From positions 1 to 36,321 of IMG/VR virus record IMGVR_UViG_3300027868_000018: 36,321 nt of DNA, one strand, 5' to 3'. Position numbers and translations under genes: made by a program. The notes below the pieces were generated by a model. The model saw nothing but the letters and a program-made list of their open reading frames with translations, was not told the DNA's origin and did not search any database. Of the stretch, positions 1-8,684 are shown piece by piece. Positions within the stretch are counted from its first letter, which is position 1. Every line of letters begins with the position of its first letter. Source of the DNA: a virus.

Positions 1-49
1 AACACAAGTACAAAATATAAAAACTTTAAAACAAAACAGGAGAAAAAAA

Positions 50-763
50 ATGCCAAACGAAAAAGGAGTAATTACTTTTGAAATTGGATCACATCTTAAA
101 GAGGTGTTGATTACGGTCCTTTCTGCTCTATTAAAAACAGAAGGTGAAGCGCCTATTATAAAGGAGTCTGAGACAGAAGAAGCAGTTGTTACAACACCAG
201 AAACACCTGATGTTTCTACTCAAGCACCGCCTCCTCCACCTCCGACAGACACGACCGTTGAACTTGCTGATGGTATTCCACATGATATAAGGATACATGC
301 AAGCACCCGAACTAAGTACGCAAAACCGCCGCATGGATGGAAGATTAAACGTGGTGTAGATCCAGCACTCGTCGAAACTGTTACGGCTGAACTACGCGCT
401 GCAATGGATATTCCTTCACCTACTGATGCTGCAGCAGCATATGCTCTCGCGACAGGCGGTTGCGGTGATACACCACCTGCTTCCTTTGTTCCATCTACGG
501 TTTTTAATAAGACTACTGCTCTTAATACTGTTGATCTTGCTCCGCCACCCGCACCACCAACTCCGCCTGTGCCTCCTGCTGCTCCAATAACTACGTTTGC
601 GGAGTTGGTGGCGGTTTTGACTCCTGCTATCGCATCGGGTCAACTCACACAAGAAATAATTAATGCGGAGTTAGCAGCTATAGGTTTACAATCTCTGCCA
701 TTACTTGGTGCACGTCCTGATTTAATACCTGTAGTAGCAGCAAAACTTTTTCCGGGGGTTTAA
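50..763 (+). CDS. Pro-rich phage protein of the replication/recombination module, function unknown
   Basis: 237 aa. An AGGAG ribosome-binding site at 38-42, 7 nt before the ATG, supports the start. Residues 1-30 form a short conserved-looking head, followed by an acidic and Pro-rich linker with a run of six prolines (about 60-65). The middle (about 72-115) carries the motif GIPHDIRIHAS and then GWKIKRGVD and a helical V..V.AELR segment. From memory, similar motifs (G-PWD-RIHAS... W--RRGVD) recur in phage proteins encoded beside ssDNA-binding and recombination genes. A second Pro-rich linker leads to a C-terminal helical domain (about 182-237). Two small domains joined by flexible linkers suggest a partner-binding accessory factor, but this is inference. 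The stop is 2 nt before the next ATG, so it is cotranscribed with the DUF2800 gene. Confidence 0.8.
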   Translation: MPNEKGVITFEIGSHLKEVLITVLSALLKTEGEAPIIKESETEEAVVTTPETPDVSTQAPPPPPPTDTTVELADGIPHDIRIHASTRTKYAKPPHGWKIKRGVDPALVETVTAELRAAMDIPSPTDAAAAYALATGGCGDTPPASFVPSTVFNKTTALNTVDLAPPPAPPTPPVPPAAPITTFAELVAVLTPAIASGQLTQEIINAELAAIGLQSLPLLGARPDLIPVVAAKLFPGV

Positions 764-765
764 TT

Positions 766-1929
766 ATGGAAAACGCACATTCTGTTTTATCACCTTCAAG
801 CGGTCATATTTGGGGTGCGGAAAAAGGCTGCACCGCGCATGTAAAAATGGTTCAAATGTATCCGGAGCCCGAAGATAATACAGCAGCAGCGGAAGGGGTC
901 GCGTCACATGAAGTCGGGGAACAACGAATACGAGCGGGAGTAGGTTGGTCCCATAACCCTATTATAGAAGGCGATATAGCACCAAACGGTGTGGTTATTA
1001 CAGACGAAATGATTGAAAATGCTGAAATCTATTCTACCGATGTTTTAAAAACATACAATGAAATGCAAGATAAAACTCTTGTCAAAATCGGCGTGGAAGA
1101 TAAAGGATTTATCACAAATATACACCCTGAATGCTTTGGTACGAAAGATTGTTGGATGTATGATACTGTTGCTCATGTTCTTTACATTTGGGATTATAAA
1201 TATGGGCATAGGTTTGTTGAGGTTTTTGAAAATATTCAAGGTATTCTATATGCAGCAGGTTTGATAGAGCAATTAAAATTATCTGATGATTGTAAAATTG
1301 TTTTTCGAATCATACAACCCCGTTCATACAGTTCTGAAGGTCCAATTCGAGAATGGTCTGTAACAGTAGATCAATTAATGCCCCATTTTGAGCGACTGAA
1401 GGAAAAAGCCATTGAAGCTTTAAGCGACGGAATGACAATGACTACAGGTAAACATTGCCGGGATTGTTATCCTCGTTTTGCGTGTGAACCAGCTCTTATT
1501 GCTGGTATGGGTCTTTATGAAGTAGCAGCTAAGCCAATAACTCATAAATTATCAGAAGGTGCTATGGGTTTACAGCTTAATATCATCAATCGCGCTATGA
1601 AACAGCTTAAAAGTCTTAAAGAAGCGTTTGAAGGTCAAATAGAAGCCACAATCAAACAAGGTAAAGGTGTTCCCGGTTGGACGTTGAAATCAACAGTAGG
1701 CCGCGAAGAATGGATTAAACCAATTGAAGAAGTATTATCTTTAGAGGATCTGTTTGGTTTAGAAATAAAAAAACCAACTGCAATAACCCCAAATCAAGCC
1801 CGGAAAAAAGGACTACCGGAGGACATCCTGAATCATTATGCCGGACGGAATAAAAAAGGTACAAAACTCGTAGAAGATAACGGATTAAAAGCGCGTAAAG
1901 CTTTTAGTTATAACGAAACAAAACAATAG
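766..1929 (+). CDS. DUF2800 family PD-(D/E)XK nuclease with probable Fe-S cluster
   Basis: 387 aa. The N-terminal HSVLSPSSGHIW signature is typical of phage DUF2800 proteins, which are RecB/Cas4-like nucleases found in phage replication and recombination modules. Candidate active-site residues are E43/H48 (AAEGVASHE), D133 (MYDTVAH) and D143-x-K145 (IWDYKYG), a normal PD-(D/E)XK spacing. Cys22 together with Cys231, Cys234 and Cys240 (CRDCYPRFAC) matches the one-plus-three cysteine arrangement that holds a 4Fe-4S cluster in Cas4 and AddB. It probably trims or resects phage DNA ends. It lies between the Pro-rich gene and the SSB-like gene with very short gaps. The family call is firm; the in vivo substrate is unknown. 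Confidence 0.88.
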   Translation: MENAHSVLSPSSGHIWGAEKGCTAHVKMVQMYPEPEDNTAAAEGVASHEVGEQRIRAGVGWSHNPIIEGDIAPNGVVITDEMIENAEIYSTDVLKTYNEMQDKTLVKIGVEDKGFITNIHPECFGTKDCWMYDTVAHVLYIWDYKYGHRFVEVFENIQGILYAAGLIEQLKLSDDCKIVFRIIQPRSYSSEGPIREWSVTVDQLMPHFERLKEKAIEALSDGMTMTTGKHCRDCYPRFACEPALIAGMGLYEVAAKPITHKLSEGAMGLQLNIINRAMKQLKSLKEAFEGQIEATIKQGKGVPGWTLKSTVGREEWIKPIEEVLSLEDLFGLEIKKPTAITPNQARKKGLPEDILNHYAGRNKKGTKLVEDNGLKARKAFSYNETKQ

Positions 1930-1941
1930 GAGAATATTACT

Positions 1942-2844
1942 ATGACAGAATTACTATTACCTGTGGGTCGTCTCGTCGGAGGTCATCCGATGAAGAAAAA
2001 CCCAGTAACTGATGATCGTACCACCCCACCTACCATTGTAATGCAAGCTGATGGAGTAACCCCTGCAACCAGTACTTATATCGGTGTGGCTATCGCAAAA
2101 GGTTCCGAAACTCACTGGAATCAGACAACATGGGGACAGATCATATATAATGAAGCTGTTACAGGATGGCCCATGGGGGAATACAATGCCCCAACTTTTG
2201 CCTGGAAAATAACAGATGGTGACTCTGCTATCCCTAACAAAAACGGTAAAAAGCCGAATGAGCGTGAAGGGTATCCTGGTCATTGGATTGTACACTGTTC
2301 GACCCGGTGGAATGTGAAAAGTTACCACAAAGATCGGTATTCAGCTGAACAAGAAATCCAAAATGAAAAAGAAATCAAACCAGGTGACTATTGTTGTGTT
2401 ATGTTGGATGTCAAAGGCAATGCTCCGAGTCAATCACCTGGTGTTTACATCAATCCTACTCTGTTTAGCTTGGAACGTGCTGGAATTGCTATTTCACTCG
2501 GTGATGGACCTGATGCAACAGCAGCTTTCGGCGGTGCAACACGTGAATTACCTGCAAACGCCCAGATCGACACGGCAGTTGTACCACCAGCAGCAGCCGT
2601 ACCACCAGCAGCAGCCGTACCACCAGCAGCAGCCGTACCACCAGCAGCCGTACCACCAGCAGCCGTACCACCAGCAGCCGTACCACCGCATACAAATTTT
2701 CTGAATAATGCACCTGCAGCCGTACCACCTGCCCCTCCTGCGCCAGTTGAGAACTATAATGTTAATGGTCAGGTATATTCTCGCGCGGCACTCGAAGAAG
2801 TTAAATATACACCGGAACAAATTGCCGCTCTGCCGAAAGCATAA
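1942..2844 (+). CDS. Phage ssDNA-binding protein (DUF2815-like) with a Val-Pro-Pro-Ala repeat tail
   Basis: 300 aa, starting 12 nt after the DUF2800 stop with a GGAG site upstream. The core (about 1-210) resembles phage DUF2815-type OB-fold SSBs: WNQTTWGQIIYNEAV, WIVHCSTRWNVKSY and a C-terminal GDYCCVMLDVKG...SPGVYINPTLFSLERAGIAI block followed by GDGPDATAAFGG. Position right after DUF2800 and before the polymerase supports the role: coating single-stranded DNA during replication and recombination. After about residue 212 comes a low-complexity tail of VPPAAA and VPPAA units, then a short conserved end (ENYNVNGQVYSRAALEEV). Flexible linkers ending in a short tip are usual in SSBs, where the tip recruits partners, though here the tip is not a classic acidic one. 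Confidence 0.75.
   Translation: MTELLLPVGRLVGGHPMKKNPVTDDRTTPPTIVMQADGVTPATSTYIGVAIAKGSETHWNQTTWGQIIYNEAVTGWPMGEYNAPTFAWKITDGDSAIPNKNGKKPNEREGYPGHWIVHCSTRWNVKSYHKDRYSAEQEIQNEKEIKPGDYCCVMLDVKGNAPSQSPGVYINPTLFSLERAGIAISLGDGPDATAAFGGATRELPANAQIDTAVVPPAAAVPPAAAVPPAAAVPPAAVPPAAVPPAAVPPHTNFLNNAPAAVPPAPPAPVENYNVNGQVYSRAALEEVKYTPEQIAALPKA
2581..2679 (+). repeat. In-frame tandem repeat coding for VPPAAA/VPPAA units
   Basis: Three 18-bp units (GTACCACCAGCAGCAGCC) at 2581-2634 are followed by three 15-bp units, each lacking one GCA codon, at 2635-2679. Both lengths keep the frame, so the linker can grow or shrink without breaking the SSB-like gene. The near-perfect DNA identity suggests recent expansion by slippage. 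Confidence 0.95.
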
Positions 2845-2903
2845 CATGAATACAGCCGTCGCTATACCGGGCGGCTATTTCACCCCCTCCGGAGGTTAAT
2901 ATA

Positions 2904-3179
2904 ATGTATTTTTTCAAGCATAAAGGTAAACAGATTTTGGATTGTCGTGGTGTTTTAATCCTGTCACATAATAAAAACGTTATTAGGACCCGGACTAAAA
3001 ATAATGGCCCGCGCGGTGTTCGAAATATTAAATATATTCAAGATATCCCAAACTTAAAATTTTTCAGAAAAATTCGCGCTACATGGGCCGCCGCTTGTTT
3101 CATTTGGAGCAAATCTCAAGCAATGGAAGTTAAACAGATAAATATAGAAAATGGGTTGACTTGGAGGGCAAATGATTAA
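2904..3179 (+). CDS. Small basic hypothetical protein upstream of nrdD
   Basis: 91 aa. The start has a strong GGAGG site at 2891-2895, and the stop overlaps the nrdD start by 8 nt, so translation is probably coupled. The protein is rich in Lys and Arg and has no recognised domain; TWAAACFIWSKS near residues 65-76 is the only hydrophobic stretch. The 59-nt gap upstream contains an imperfect hairpin (AGCCG near 2855 with CGGCT near 2873) and the palindrome CCTCCGGAGG that includes the Shine-Dalgarno site. No function is proposed. It could be a phage-specific partner of NrdD or DNA, but only position suggests this. Confidence 0.7.
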   Translation: MYFFKHKGKQILDCRGVLILSHNKNVIRTRTKNNGPRGVRNIKYIQDIPNLKFFRKIRATWAAACFIWSKSQAMEVKQINIENGLTWRAND

Positions 3180-5214
3180 AGTAAAAAAGCGAAATGGTGA
3201 TATTGTTGACTTTGATTCCGGAAAAATACGTGTTGCATTGAAAAAAGCTTTTGACGCAACCGGAGAATATTCAGAGTCTGCAATTAAGTCTATTTTTTTG
3301 AGAATAATGTCAGTAATATCATCTTACCCACCTATAGTTGAAATCGAAGTCATTCAAGATATTGTTGAACATGAGCTACTTAAATCGACTTTTTCCAGAA
3401 CAGCCAAAGCTTATATTTTATATCGTGAGCAGCGTTCACAAATTCGAAAAGTAAAAAATAAATTAAACGAAGATTTATTAAACGGATATCTTGATAAATT
3501 AGACTGGCGGGTAAACGAAAACAGTAATATGAGTTACTCACTCCAAGGGTTAAATAATTATATATCATCAAATGTTACATCTGAATATTGGTTAAACAAA
3601 ATTTATCCGGTTGAAGTTCGTGACGCACATACGAATTGTGATATACATATTCATGATTTAAGTCTTTTAGCGGTTTATTGTGTTGGTTGGGATCTTCAAG
3701 ATATATTATTGACAGGTTTCCGAGGGGTTGTCGGTAAAGTTGAGAGTGGCCCTCCTAAACATTTTAAAACAGCACTCGGGCAGATAATTAACTTTTTTTA
3801 CACACTTCAAGGAGAATCATCGGGGGCTCAAGCACTCTCAAATTTTGATACATTACTTGCACCTTTCATCCGGCATGATAAATTGTCATATGATCAAGTT
3901 TGCCAGTGTTTTCAAGAATTCTTGTTTAACATGAATGTCCCGACCCGCGTCGGTTTTCAAACCCCATTCACAAACATTACTATGGATCTGTATATACCAT
4001 CGATATTAAAAGATCAACCTGTGATTATAGGCGGTAAACACCAGGAAACAACTTATTCTGATTATCAAGAAGAAATGGACATTCTGAACAAAGCGTTCGC
4101 TACTGTTATGTTAAAAGGTGACGCTAAAGGCAGGATTTTCAGTTTTCCTATTCCCACTTACAATATTACAAAAGATTTTGACTGGAATAACCCCAATCTC
4201 GAACCGTTGTGGAAAATGACCGGAAAATACGGTATACCATATTTCTCAAACTTTGTAAACTCTGATATGTCACCAGACGACGCCAGGTCAATGTGCTGCA
4301 GATTGAGGCTTGATAAACGAGAGCTACAGAAGCGAGGCGGGGGTTTATTCGGCGCTAATCCACTTACCGGTTCAATCGGTGTGGTCACAATTAATTTGCC
4401 CCATATGGCTCATGGTGTAAAGTCAAGGAAACATTTATATGCTTTCTATAACAACCTTAAATCAATGCTTCAAATCGCAAAAACAAGCCTTGAGATAAAA
4501 CGAAAGGTGATTGAGGATTTCACCGATAAAAATTTATATCCATATACAAAGTTTTATCTGCGAAGCGTCAAAGAACAAACTGGTAAGTATTGGGCAAATC
4601 ATTTTTCAACTATTGGTATCATAGGAATGAATGAGGCTTGCATGTCTATGACAGGTCTGGACATAGGAACTAAATATGGTCAAAAGTTCGCACTTGAGGT
4701 GATGGACTGCATCCGAGATCAATTGACAGAGTTCCAGGAAGAAACGAGAAATTTTTATAACCTTGAAGCTACGCCAGCTGAAGGTGCGGGATATCGACTT
4801 GCTCAAAAAGACGGTAAGGAAATGTACACGAATTCAACTCAGCTACCTGTGAATTATTCCGACGATGTTTTCGAAGTGCTTGAATTACAAGACGAACTTC
4901 AAACAAAATACACAGGCGGTACAGTCTTGCACATGTTTATAGGTGAAGAAATTTCTGATATTGAGAATGTGAAAAACATCATTCGTAAAGTATCAAATAA
5001 CTACCGATTGCCTTATTTTACAATTTCACCCACATTCAGCGTTTGTCCTAAGTGCGGGTATTTACCTGGCGAAATAAAACAATGTACCGCATGTGGATCT
5101 GATAACGAGGTATATTCTCGGATTGTGGGATATTACCGACCTGTTGAGCAATGGAACAAAGGTAAAAAACAAGAATTTAAAATGAGAAAAACTTTTAAAA
5201 TCAAAGGAGTGTAA
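3172..5214 (+). CDS. nrdD: Anaerobic (class III) ribonucleoside-triphosphate reductase NrdD
   Basis: 680 aa, full length. It reduces ribonucleoside triphosphates to dNTPs by glycyl-radical chemistry, without oxygen, and so supplies precursors for phage replication. An N-terminal ATP-cone (about 2-92, KVKKRNGDIVDFDSGKI) should sense ATP/dATP. The catalytic barrel shows IHIHDLSLLAVYC (Cys170), ARSMCCRLRLD (Cys375/Cys376) and GSIGVVTINLP. The C-terminus has a four-Cys zinc site (C625, C628, C638, C641) and the radical loop SRIVGYYRPVEQWNKG with Gly653. No radical-SAM activase (NrdG) is encoded in the window, so the host enzyme or one encoded further left must install the radical. It is followed after 3 nt by the dCTP deaminase gene, giving a nucleotide-supply pair. 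Confidence 0.97.
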   Translation: MIKVKKRNGDIVDFDSGKIRVALKKAFDATGEYSESAIKSIFLRIMSVISSYPPIVEIEVIQDIVEHELLKSTFSRTAKAYILYREQRSQIRKVKNKLNEDLLNGYLDKLDWRVNENSNMSYSLQGLNNYISSNVTSEYWLNKIYPVEVRDAHTNCDIHIHDLSLLAVYCVGWDLQDILLTGFRGVVGKVESGPPKHFKTALGQIINFFYTLQGESSGAQALSNFDTLLAPFIRHDKLSYDQVCQCFQEFLFNMNVPTRVGFQTPFTNITMDLYIPSILKDQPVIIGGKHQETTYSDYQEEMDILNKAFATVMLKGDAKGRIFSFPIPTYNITKDFDWNNPNLEPLWKMTGKYGIPYFSNFVNSDMSPDDARSMCCRLRLDKRELQKRGGGLFGANPLTGSIGVVTINLPHMAHGVKSRKHLYAFYNNLKSMLQIAKTSLEIKRKVIEDFTDKNLYPYTKFYLRSVKEQTGKYWANHFSTIGIIGMNEACMSMTGLDIGTKYGQKFALEVMDCIRDQLTEFQEETRNFYNLEATPAEGAGYRLAQKDGKEMYTNSTQLPVNYSDDVFEVLELQDELQTKYTGGTVLHMFIGEEISDIENVKNIIRKVSNNYRLPYFTISPTFSVCPKCGYLPGEIKQCTACGSDNEVYSRIVGYYRPVEQWNKGKKQEFKMRKTFKIKGV

Positions 5215-5217
5215 ACA

Positions 5218-5733
5218 GTGATACTTAGTGGTAAAGAAATCCAGAAAAGGCAAGGCAAGGATATTATAATCAAGCCGTTTGACGAAAAACAAGTCAACCC
5301 CAACAGTTATAATGTGAAATTACATAACGAATTATTTTGTTATGAAACCTGTGAATATTTAGACATGAAAAAAGAACATCCAACACATTCAATAATAATT
5401 CCGGAAGAGGGTTTGTTGTTAGAACCAGGCAGATTATATCTCGGACGAACAGCAGAATACACCGAAACAAGAAATCTCGTTCCGAAAATTGAGGGCCGGT
5501 CATCAATCGGACGTTTGGGTATAGCTGTGCATGTGACTGCTGGTTTTGGTGACGTCGGTTTCTGTGGATATTGGACCCTTGAGCTTTTTTGCATCCATCC
5601 GGTAGTGATTTATCCTTTCGTAAAAATTGGTCAAATTTGCTACCACACAGTTTCCAAGGATCACGAAGGATACAACGGCAAATACCAGAACAATACAAAC
5701 GTACAAGCATCAATGTTGAATAAGGAGTTATGA
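5218..5733 (+). CDS. dcd: dCTP deaminase, possibly bifunctional dCTP deaminase/dUTPase
   Basis: 171 aa, starting at GTG with a GGAG site at 5206-5209; no in-frame ATG precedes it. It belongs to the dUTPase/dCTP deaminase trimer fold and converts dCTP to dUTP or directly to dUMP, feeding dTMP synthesis. Visible motifs: EGRSSIGRLGIAVH (R94, S95, S96, R99), TAGFGDVGF (A108, D112), WTLEL (E122, matching the catalytic Glu of Escherichia coli Dcd), and the C-terminal GYNGKYQ that closes over the nucleotide. The Ala-Gly after Thr107 resembles archaeal bifunctional enzymes more than the Ala-His of the E. coli enzyme, so direct dUMP formation is plausible (inference). It pairs with NrdD, which makes dCTP from CTP. 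Confidence 0.9.
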   Translation: MILSGKEIQKRQGKDIIIKPFDEKQVNPNSYNVKLHNELFCYETCEYLDMKKEHPTHSIIIPEEGLLLEPGRLYLGRTAEYTETRNLVPKIEGRSSIGRLGIAVHVTAGFGDVGFCGYWTLELFCIHPVVIYPFVKIGQICYHTVSKDHEGYNGKYQNNTNVQASMLNKEL

Positions 5734-5734
5734 T

Positions 5735-6178
5735 ATGTTTTATGATAAACCGAAATGTAGAAAATGTGGACATTATACTACTAATATTCGCTTAGATCCT
5801 TGCAACGAGTGCAAAGGAACTGGTTTTTGTTTTGAACCTAAAGAAAAAACTTGTGATAACTGCGCAGATGCAATGGATATAAATATTTGTTTAAGTGAAA
5901 AAGCTTGTATTAATCACGATCAATGGAAACCTATCCTTGAAGAACCACCTATCGCACCTGAAGACCCAACACCGGACTATTATAATTACATGTATAAAGG
6001 TGTTCAGTTTGATCCGTATCGCGCGGGGATTATTTATAATATAACTTGTCCTGCAATGTTTCATGCTTTTAAAAAAATAATTCGCGCAGGGCAAAATAAA
6101 AAAAGCCTTAAACAAGACATTGAAGAGGCGATTAAGTCCCTACAACGTAAACTTAAAATAATGGAAGAGGATGCATGA
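5735..6178 (+). CDS. Cys-rich zinc-ribbon protein with DUF3310-like C-terminus
   Basis: 147 aa, one base after the dcd stop. The first 60 residues hold paired cysteines (CRKCGHY, CNECKGTG, CDNCADA), consistent with a zinc ribbon. The C-terminal half, YYNYMYKGVQFDPYRAG through FHAFKKIIRAG and then LKQDIEEAIKSLQRK, resembles the DUF3310 family found in many phages and annotated as a nucleotide-kinase-like or small helical protein of unknown biochemical role. It overlaps the polymerase start as ATGA, suggesting coupled translation. Zinc binding is inferred from cysteine spacing; the DUF3310 match is from pattern memory. Confidence 0.75.
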   Translation: MFYDKPKCRKCGHYTTNIRLDPCNECKGTGFCFEPKEKTCDNCADAMDINICLSEKACINHDQWKPILEEPPIAPEDPTPDYYNYMYKGVQFDPYRAGIIYNITCPAMFHAFKKIIRAGQNKKSLKQDIEEAIKSLQRKLKIMEEDA

Positions 6179-8439
6179 AAATACCCGAGCTACTAAAAGG
6201 TAGACAAATAACTGCTGGATGTGGCATGGCGACAGTTCTCCCGGAAATGGATTTCGAAACATTTTCCGAAGCTGGTTTCATCTGGGATGAAGAAAAACAA
6301 AATTATTATAAACCACCAGGGGCGGCTAAAAAAGGTATCAGCGCTGTAGGAGCTGTCGTCTATACAGAACATCCGACGATGGAAGCAATGTGTCTCGCTT
6401 ATGACCTTAAAGATGGCCTTGGTCCAAGATTGTGGGTTCCAGGTACGCCCGACCCGCAAGATTTGTTTGACTACCTTGCTACAGGCGGTTTTATCGAAGC
6501 GGTCAACTGCCAATTTGAATACTGGACCTGGAAAAACTATTGTACTCCTAAACTCGGGTGGCCAGAGCTACCTTGGCATCAATTGAAAGACGCTGCAGCA
6601 AAGTTCCGGGCGCATGGATATCCAGGGGCGCTTGGACCTGCAGCAGAGGTATCAGGAGCGGAAGTTCAAAAAATGACTGAAGGTAAACGACTGATTAAAA
6701 AATTTGGCTGCCCAAAAAAACCGACTAAAAAAGACCCTCGAAAACGCATCAGGCCAGAAGATGAACCTGGCGGTGACGGTCAATTATTATATGATTATTG
6801 TCTTGGTGATATTGCGGCGGAATCTGCCGTATCTATGCTCTGTCCTGATTTATCACCTGAAGAAACTGAACATGAATTATACACAAGAGCATCAAACGTC
6901 CGTGGAATTGCACTTGATACAGTAACGATTGATGCTGGTGTATCAATACTTAACCAAGCGTTGATACGATATGATGAAGAGTTAAAACAAATTACAGGCG
7001 GAGCTGTTGAAAAAGGATCACAAGGGCAACGGCTGAGAGAGTGGTTAAGTACTCAAGGAATAACCACACCTACATTGGATAAAGATGATGTTAAACGACT
7101 ACTAAAGACAACAGATGTGGATTCTGTAGCTCATCGCGCGTTAACTATCCGGCAGCTTGTAGGTTCAGCCGGTGTTAAAAAACTATACGCTATGCAGCGA
7201 ATGGTAAGTCGCGAAGGTCGTGTCCATGACCTTATAGTGTACCATGGCGCTAAAACAGGTCGTGATAATGGTAGAGATTTACAACCTTTAAACCTGGTGA
7301 AAGCAGGCCCTAAATTACTCTGGTGCGGTGTGTGTGAAAAACCTTATGGTCAACATGTCACACACTGCCCACATTGTGGATGTGCATCAGTATTAACCAC
7401 TAAATCAGGATGGAAATGGGAAGCCGTTGACCATGCTGTCGAAGTTATCAGAACGGGAAGCCTTGACGAAGTCGAAAGAGTATTTGGTGATGCACTGCTT
7501 ACGTTATCTGGATGCATACGAGGTTTATTTACGTCAGCACCAGGGCATGATTTAATATGCTCTGATTATAGCAGTATTGAAGCTGTTGTAACAGCTGTCC
7601 TTGCTGGTGAGCAATGGCGTATAGATGCATTCAATAATAAAGAGGATATTTATCTTAGGTCGGCCAGTAGAGTAACCGGTACTCCTTATGAAGAATATCT
7701 CGCACATCCTGACGGCCCAAAAGCACATCCCGACCGTCAAAATATTGGAAAACCTGCTGAACTCGGTTTAGGTTTCGGCGGATGGATCGGTGCATGGAGA
7801 CAATTTGATAGCTCTGATACTTTTACCGACGAGGAGGCAATTAATAATATTAAAGCATGGCGCGCCGCTTCCCCTGCAATTGTGGAGTTATGGGGTGGTC
7901 AGGTTCGCGGTGTCCCATGGTCAAAAAATTATGAGCTGTTTGGGATGGAAGGGACGGCAATTAATGCTATAAAAAACCCGGGACAAGTGTTTGATTGCCG
8001 TGGTATGAAGTTTGGTGTAAAAGATGATATAATGTACCTACGTTTATTATCAGGTCGCCTGTTAACATATCATAAACCACGATTATCACCACATCATCGG
8101 TGGGATGACCAGCTTGCTATAAGTTTTGAGGGTTATAACACAAATCCCCAAAAAGGTAAAATTGGTTGGATCAGGATGTCGACGTACGGAGGGGATCTCA
8201 TGCAAGGAGCTGTGCAAGCGACAGCAAGAGATCTTATGTTCCACTCTATACCGCATTTATGGCGGGCTGGTTATCCGGTTGTTTTACGGGTACATGATGA
8301 GCTTGTGGCGGAAGTGCCTGAAGGTTTTGGCAGTATCGAAGAACTTGAACGTATAATGGGAACAGTACCTGCCTGGGCCGGAGGATGGCCGGTTCGAGCA
8401 TCCGACGGCTGGCGGGGCAAACGGTATAGAAAGGATTAA
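6175..8439 (+). CDS. Family A DNA polymerase with 3'-5' exonuclease domain
   Basis: 754 aa. This is probably the replicative polymerase of the phage. Exonuclease domain: motif I MDFETF (D26, E28), motif II NCQFEYWTW around 111-119, motif III YCLGD (Y208, D212). Polymerase domain: GRDNGRDLQPLNL at about 362-374, motif A SDYSSIEA (D464, E469), motif B RQNIGKPAELGLGFGG (R521, K526, Phe534 in the place of the usual Tyr), motif C RVHDEL (H707, D708). A four-Cys zinc ribbon (C384, C387, C398, C401) is inserted between the thumb region and motif A, as in a subset of phage polymerases. No 5' nuclease domain is present. It ends the left-arm cluster except for one small ORF. Confidence 0.95.
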   Translation: MKIPELLKGRQITAGCGMATVLPEMDFETFSEAGFIWDEEKQNYYKPPGAAKKGISAVGAVVYTEHPTMEAMCLAYDLKDGLGPRLWVPGTPDPQDLFDYLATGGFIEAVNCQFEYWTWKNYCTPKLGWPELPWHQLKDAAAKFRAHGYPGALGPAAEVSGAEVQKMTEGKRLIKKFGCPKKPTKKDPRKRIRPEDEPGGDGQLLYDYCLGDIAAESAVSMLCPDLSPEETEHELYTRASNVRGIALDTVTIDAGVSILNQALIRYDEELKQITGGAVEKGSQGQRLREWLSTQGITTPTLDKDDVKRLLKTTDVDSVAHRALTIRQLVGSAGVKKLYAMQRMVSREGRVHDLIVYHGAKTGRDNGRDLQPLNLVKAGPKLLWCGVCEKPYGQHVTHCPHCGCASVLTTKSGWKWEAVDHAVEVIRTGSLDEVERVFGDALLTLSGCIRGLFTSAPGHDLICSDYSSIEAVVTAVLAGEQWRIDAFNNKEDIYLRSASRVTGTPYEEYLAHPDGPKAHPDRQNIGKPAELGLGFGGWIGAWRQFDSSDTFTDEEAINNIKAWRAASPAIVELWGGQVRGVPWSKNYELFGMEGTAINAIKNPGQVFDCRGMKFGVKDDIMYLRLLSGRLLTYHKPRLSPHHRWDDQLAISFEGYNTNPQKGKIGWIRMSTYGGDLMQGAVQATARDLMFHSIPHLWRAGYPVVLRVHDELVAEVPEGFGSIEELERIMGTVPAWAGGWPVRASDGWRGKRYRKD

Positions 8440-8443
8440 AAAT

Positions 8444-8620
8444 ATGGAATATATGGAATCGAAAATACAAGATCTTTATGACGCAGGTGAAGCCAAAATG
8501 GAACATCTTTGTGATATAGTGGAAAAAATTAAACAGTTTTGTGATGAGAATAAAATTGATATAAATGACGTTCAAGACGCGTTCAGTTTTTTTAAGGAAA
8601 TGAAATGGTCTTTAAAATAA
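8444..8620 (+). CDS. 58-aa helical hypothetical protein after the polymerase
   Basis: Starts at the ATG 4 nt after the polymerase stop and ends in TAA at 8618-8620. The translation (MEYMESKIQDLYDAGEAKM..., ending FFKEMKWSLK) is acidic with heptad-like spacing (I, L, M, L, I, I), so a short coiled coil is likely. An internal ATG at 8453 is an alternative start. There is no strong separate ribosome-binding site; the polymerase end reads AGAAAGGAT at 8427-8435, which could serve. Function unknown. It is probably the last gene of the replication transcript because a new promoter begins 3 nt later. Confidence 0.55.
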   Translation: MEYMESKIQDLYDAGEAKMEHLCDIVEKIKQFCDENKIDINDVQDAFSFFKEMKWSLK

Positions 8621-8622
8621 AA

Positions 8623-8653
8623 GGTTGACAGTGTAAACCATAGGGTATAGAGT
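8623..8653 (+). promoter_or_regulatory. Cassette promoter 1 with palindromic operator over the -35 box
   Basis: GGTTGACAGTGTAAACC at 8623-8639 is an imperfect palindrome whose left arm includes the -35 box TTGACA (8625-8630). With 17-nt spacing the -10 would be TAGAGT (8648-8653); TATAGA at 8646-8651 (15 nt) is an alternative. The same 17-mer occurs at 15737 and, with one change, at 32127, each time before a plus-strand small-gene cassette. It drives the 8685 gene. Confidence 0.8.
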
Positions 8654-8684
8654 AAATATATAACCTATTAAAAAGGAGAACGTT

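Noticed and set aside
2581-2679. CRISPR-like tandem repeat
   Set aside because: There are no spacers, the units are multiples of 3 and they lie inside an open SSB-like gene.
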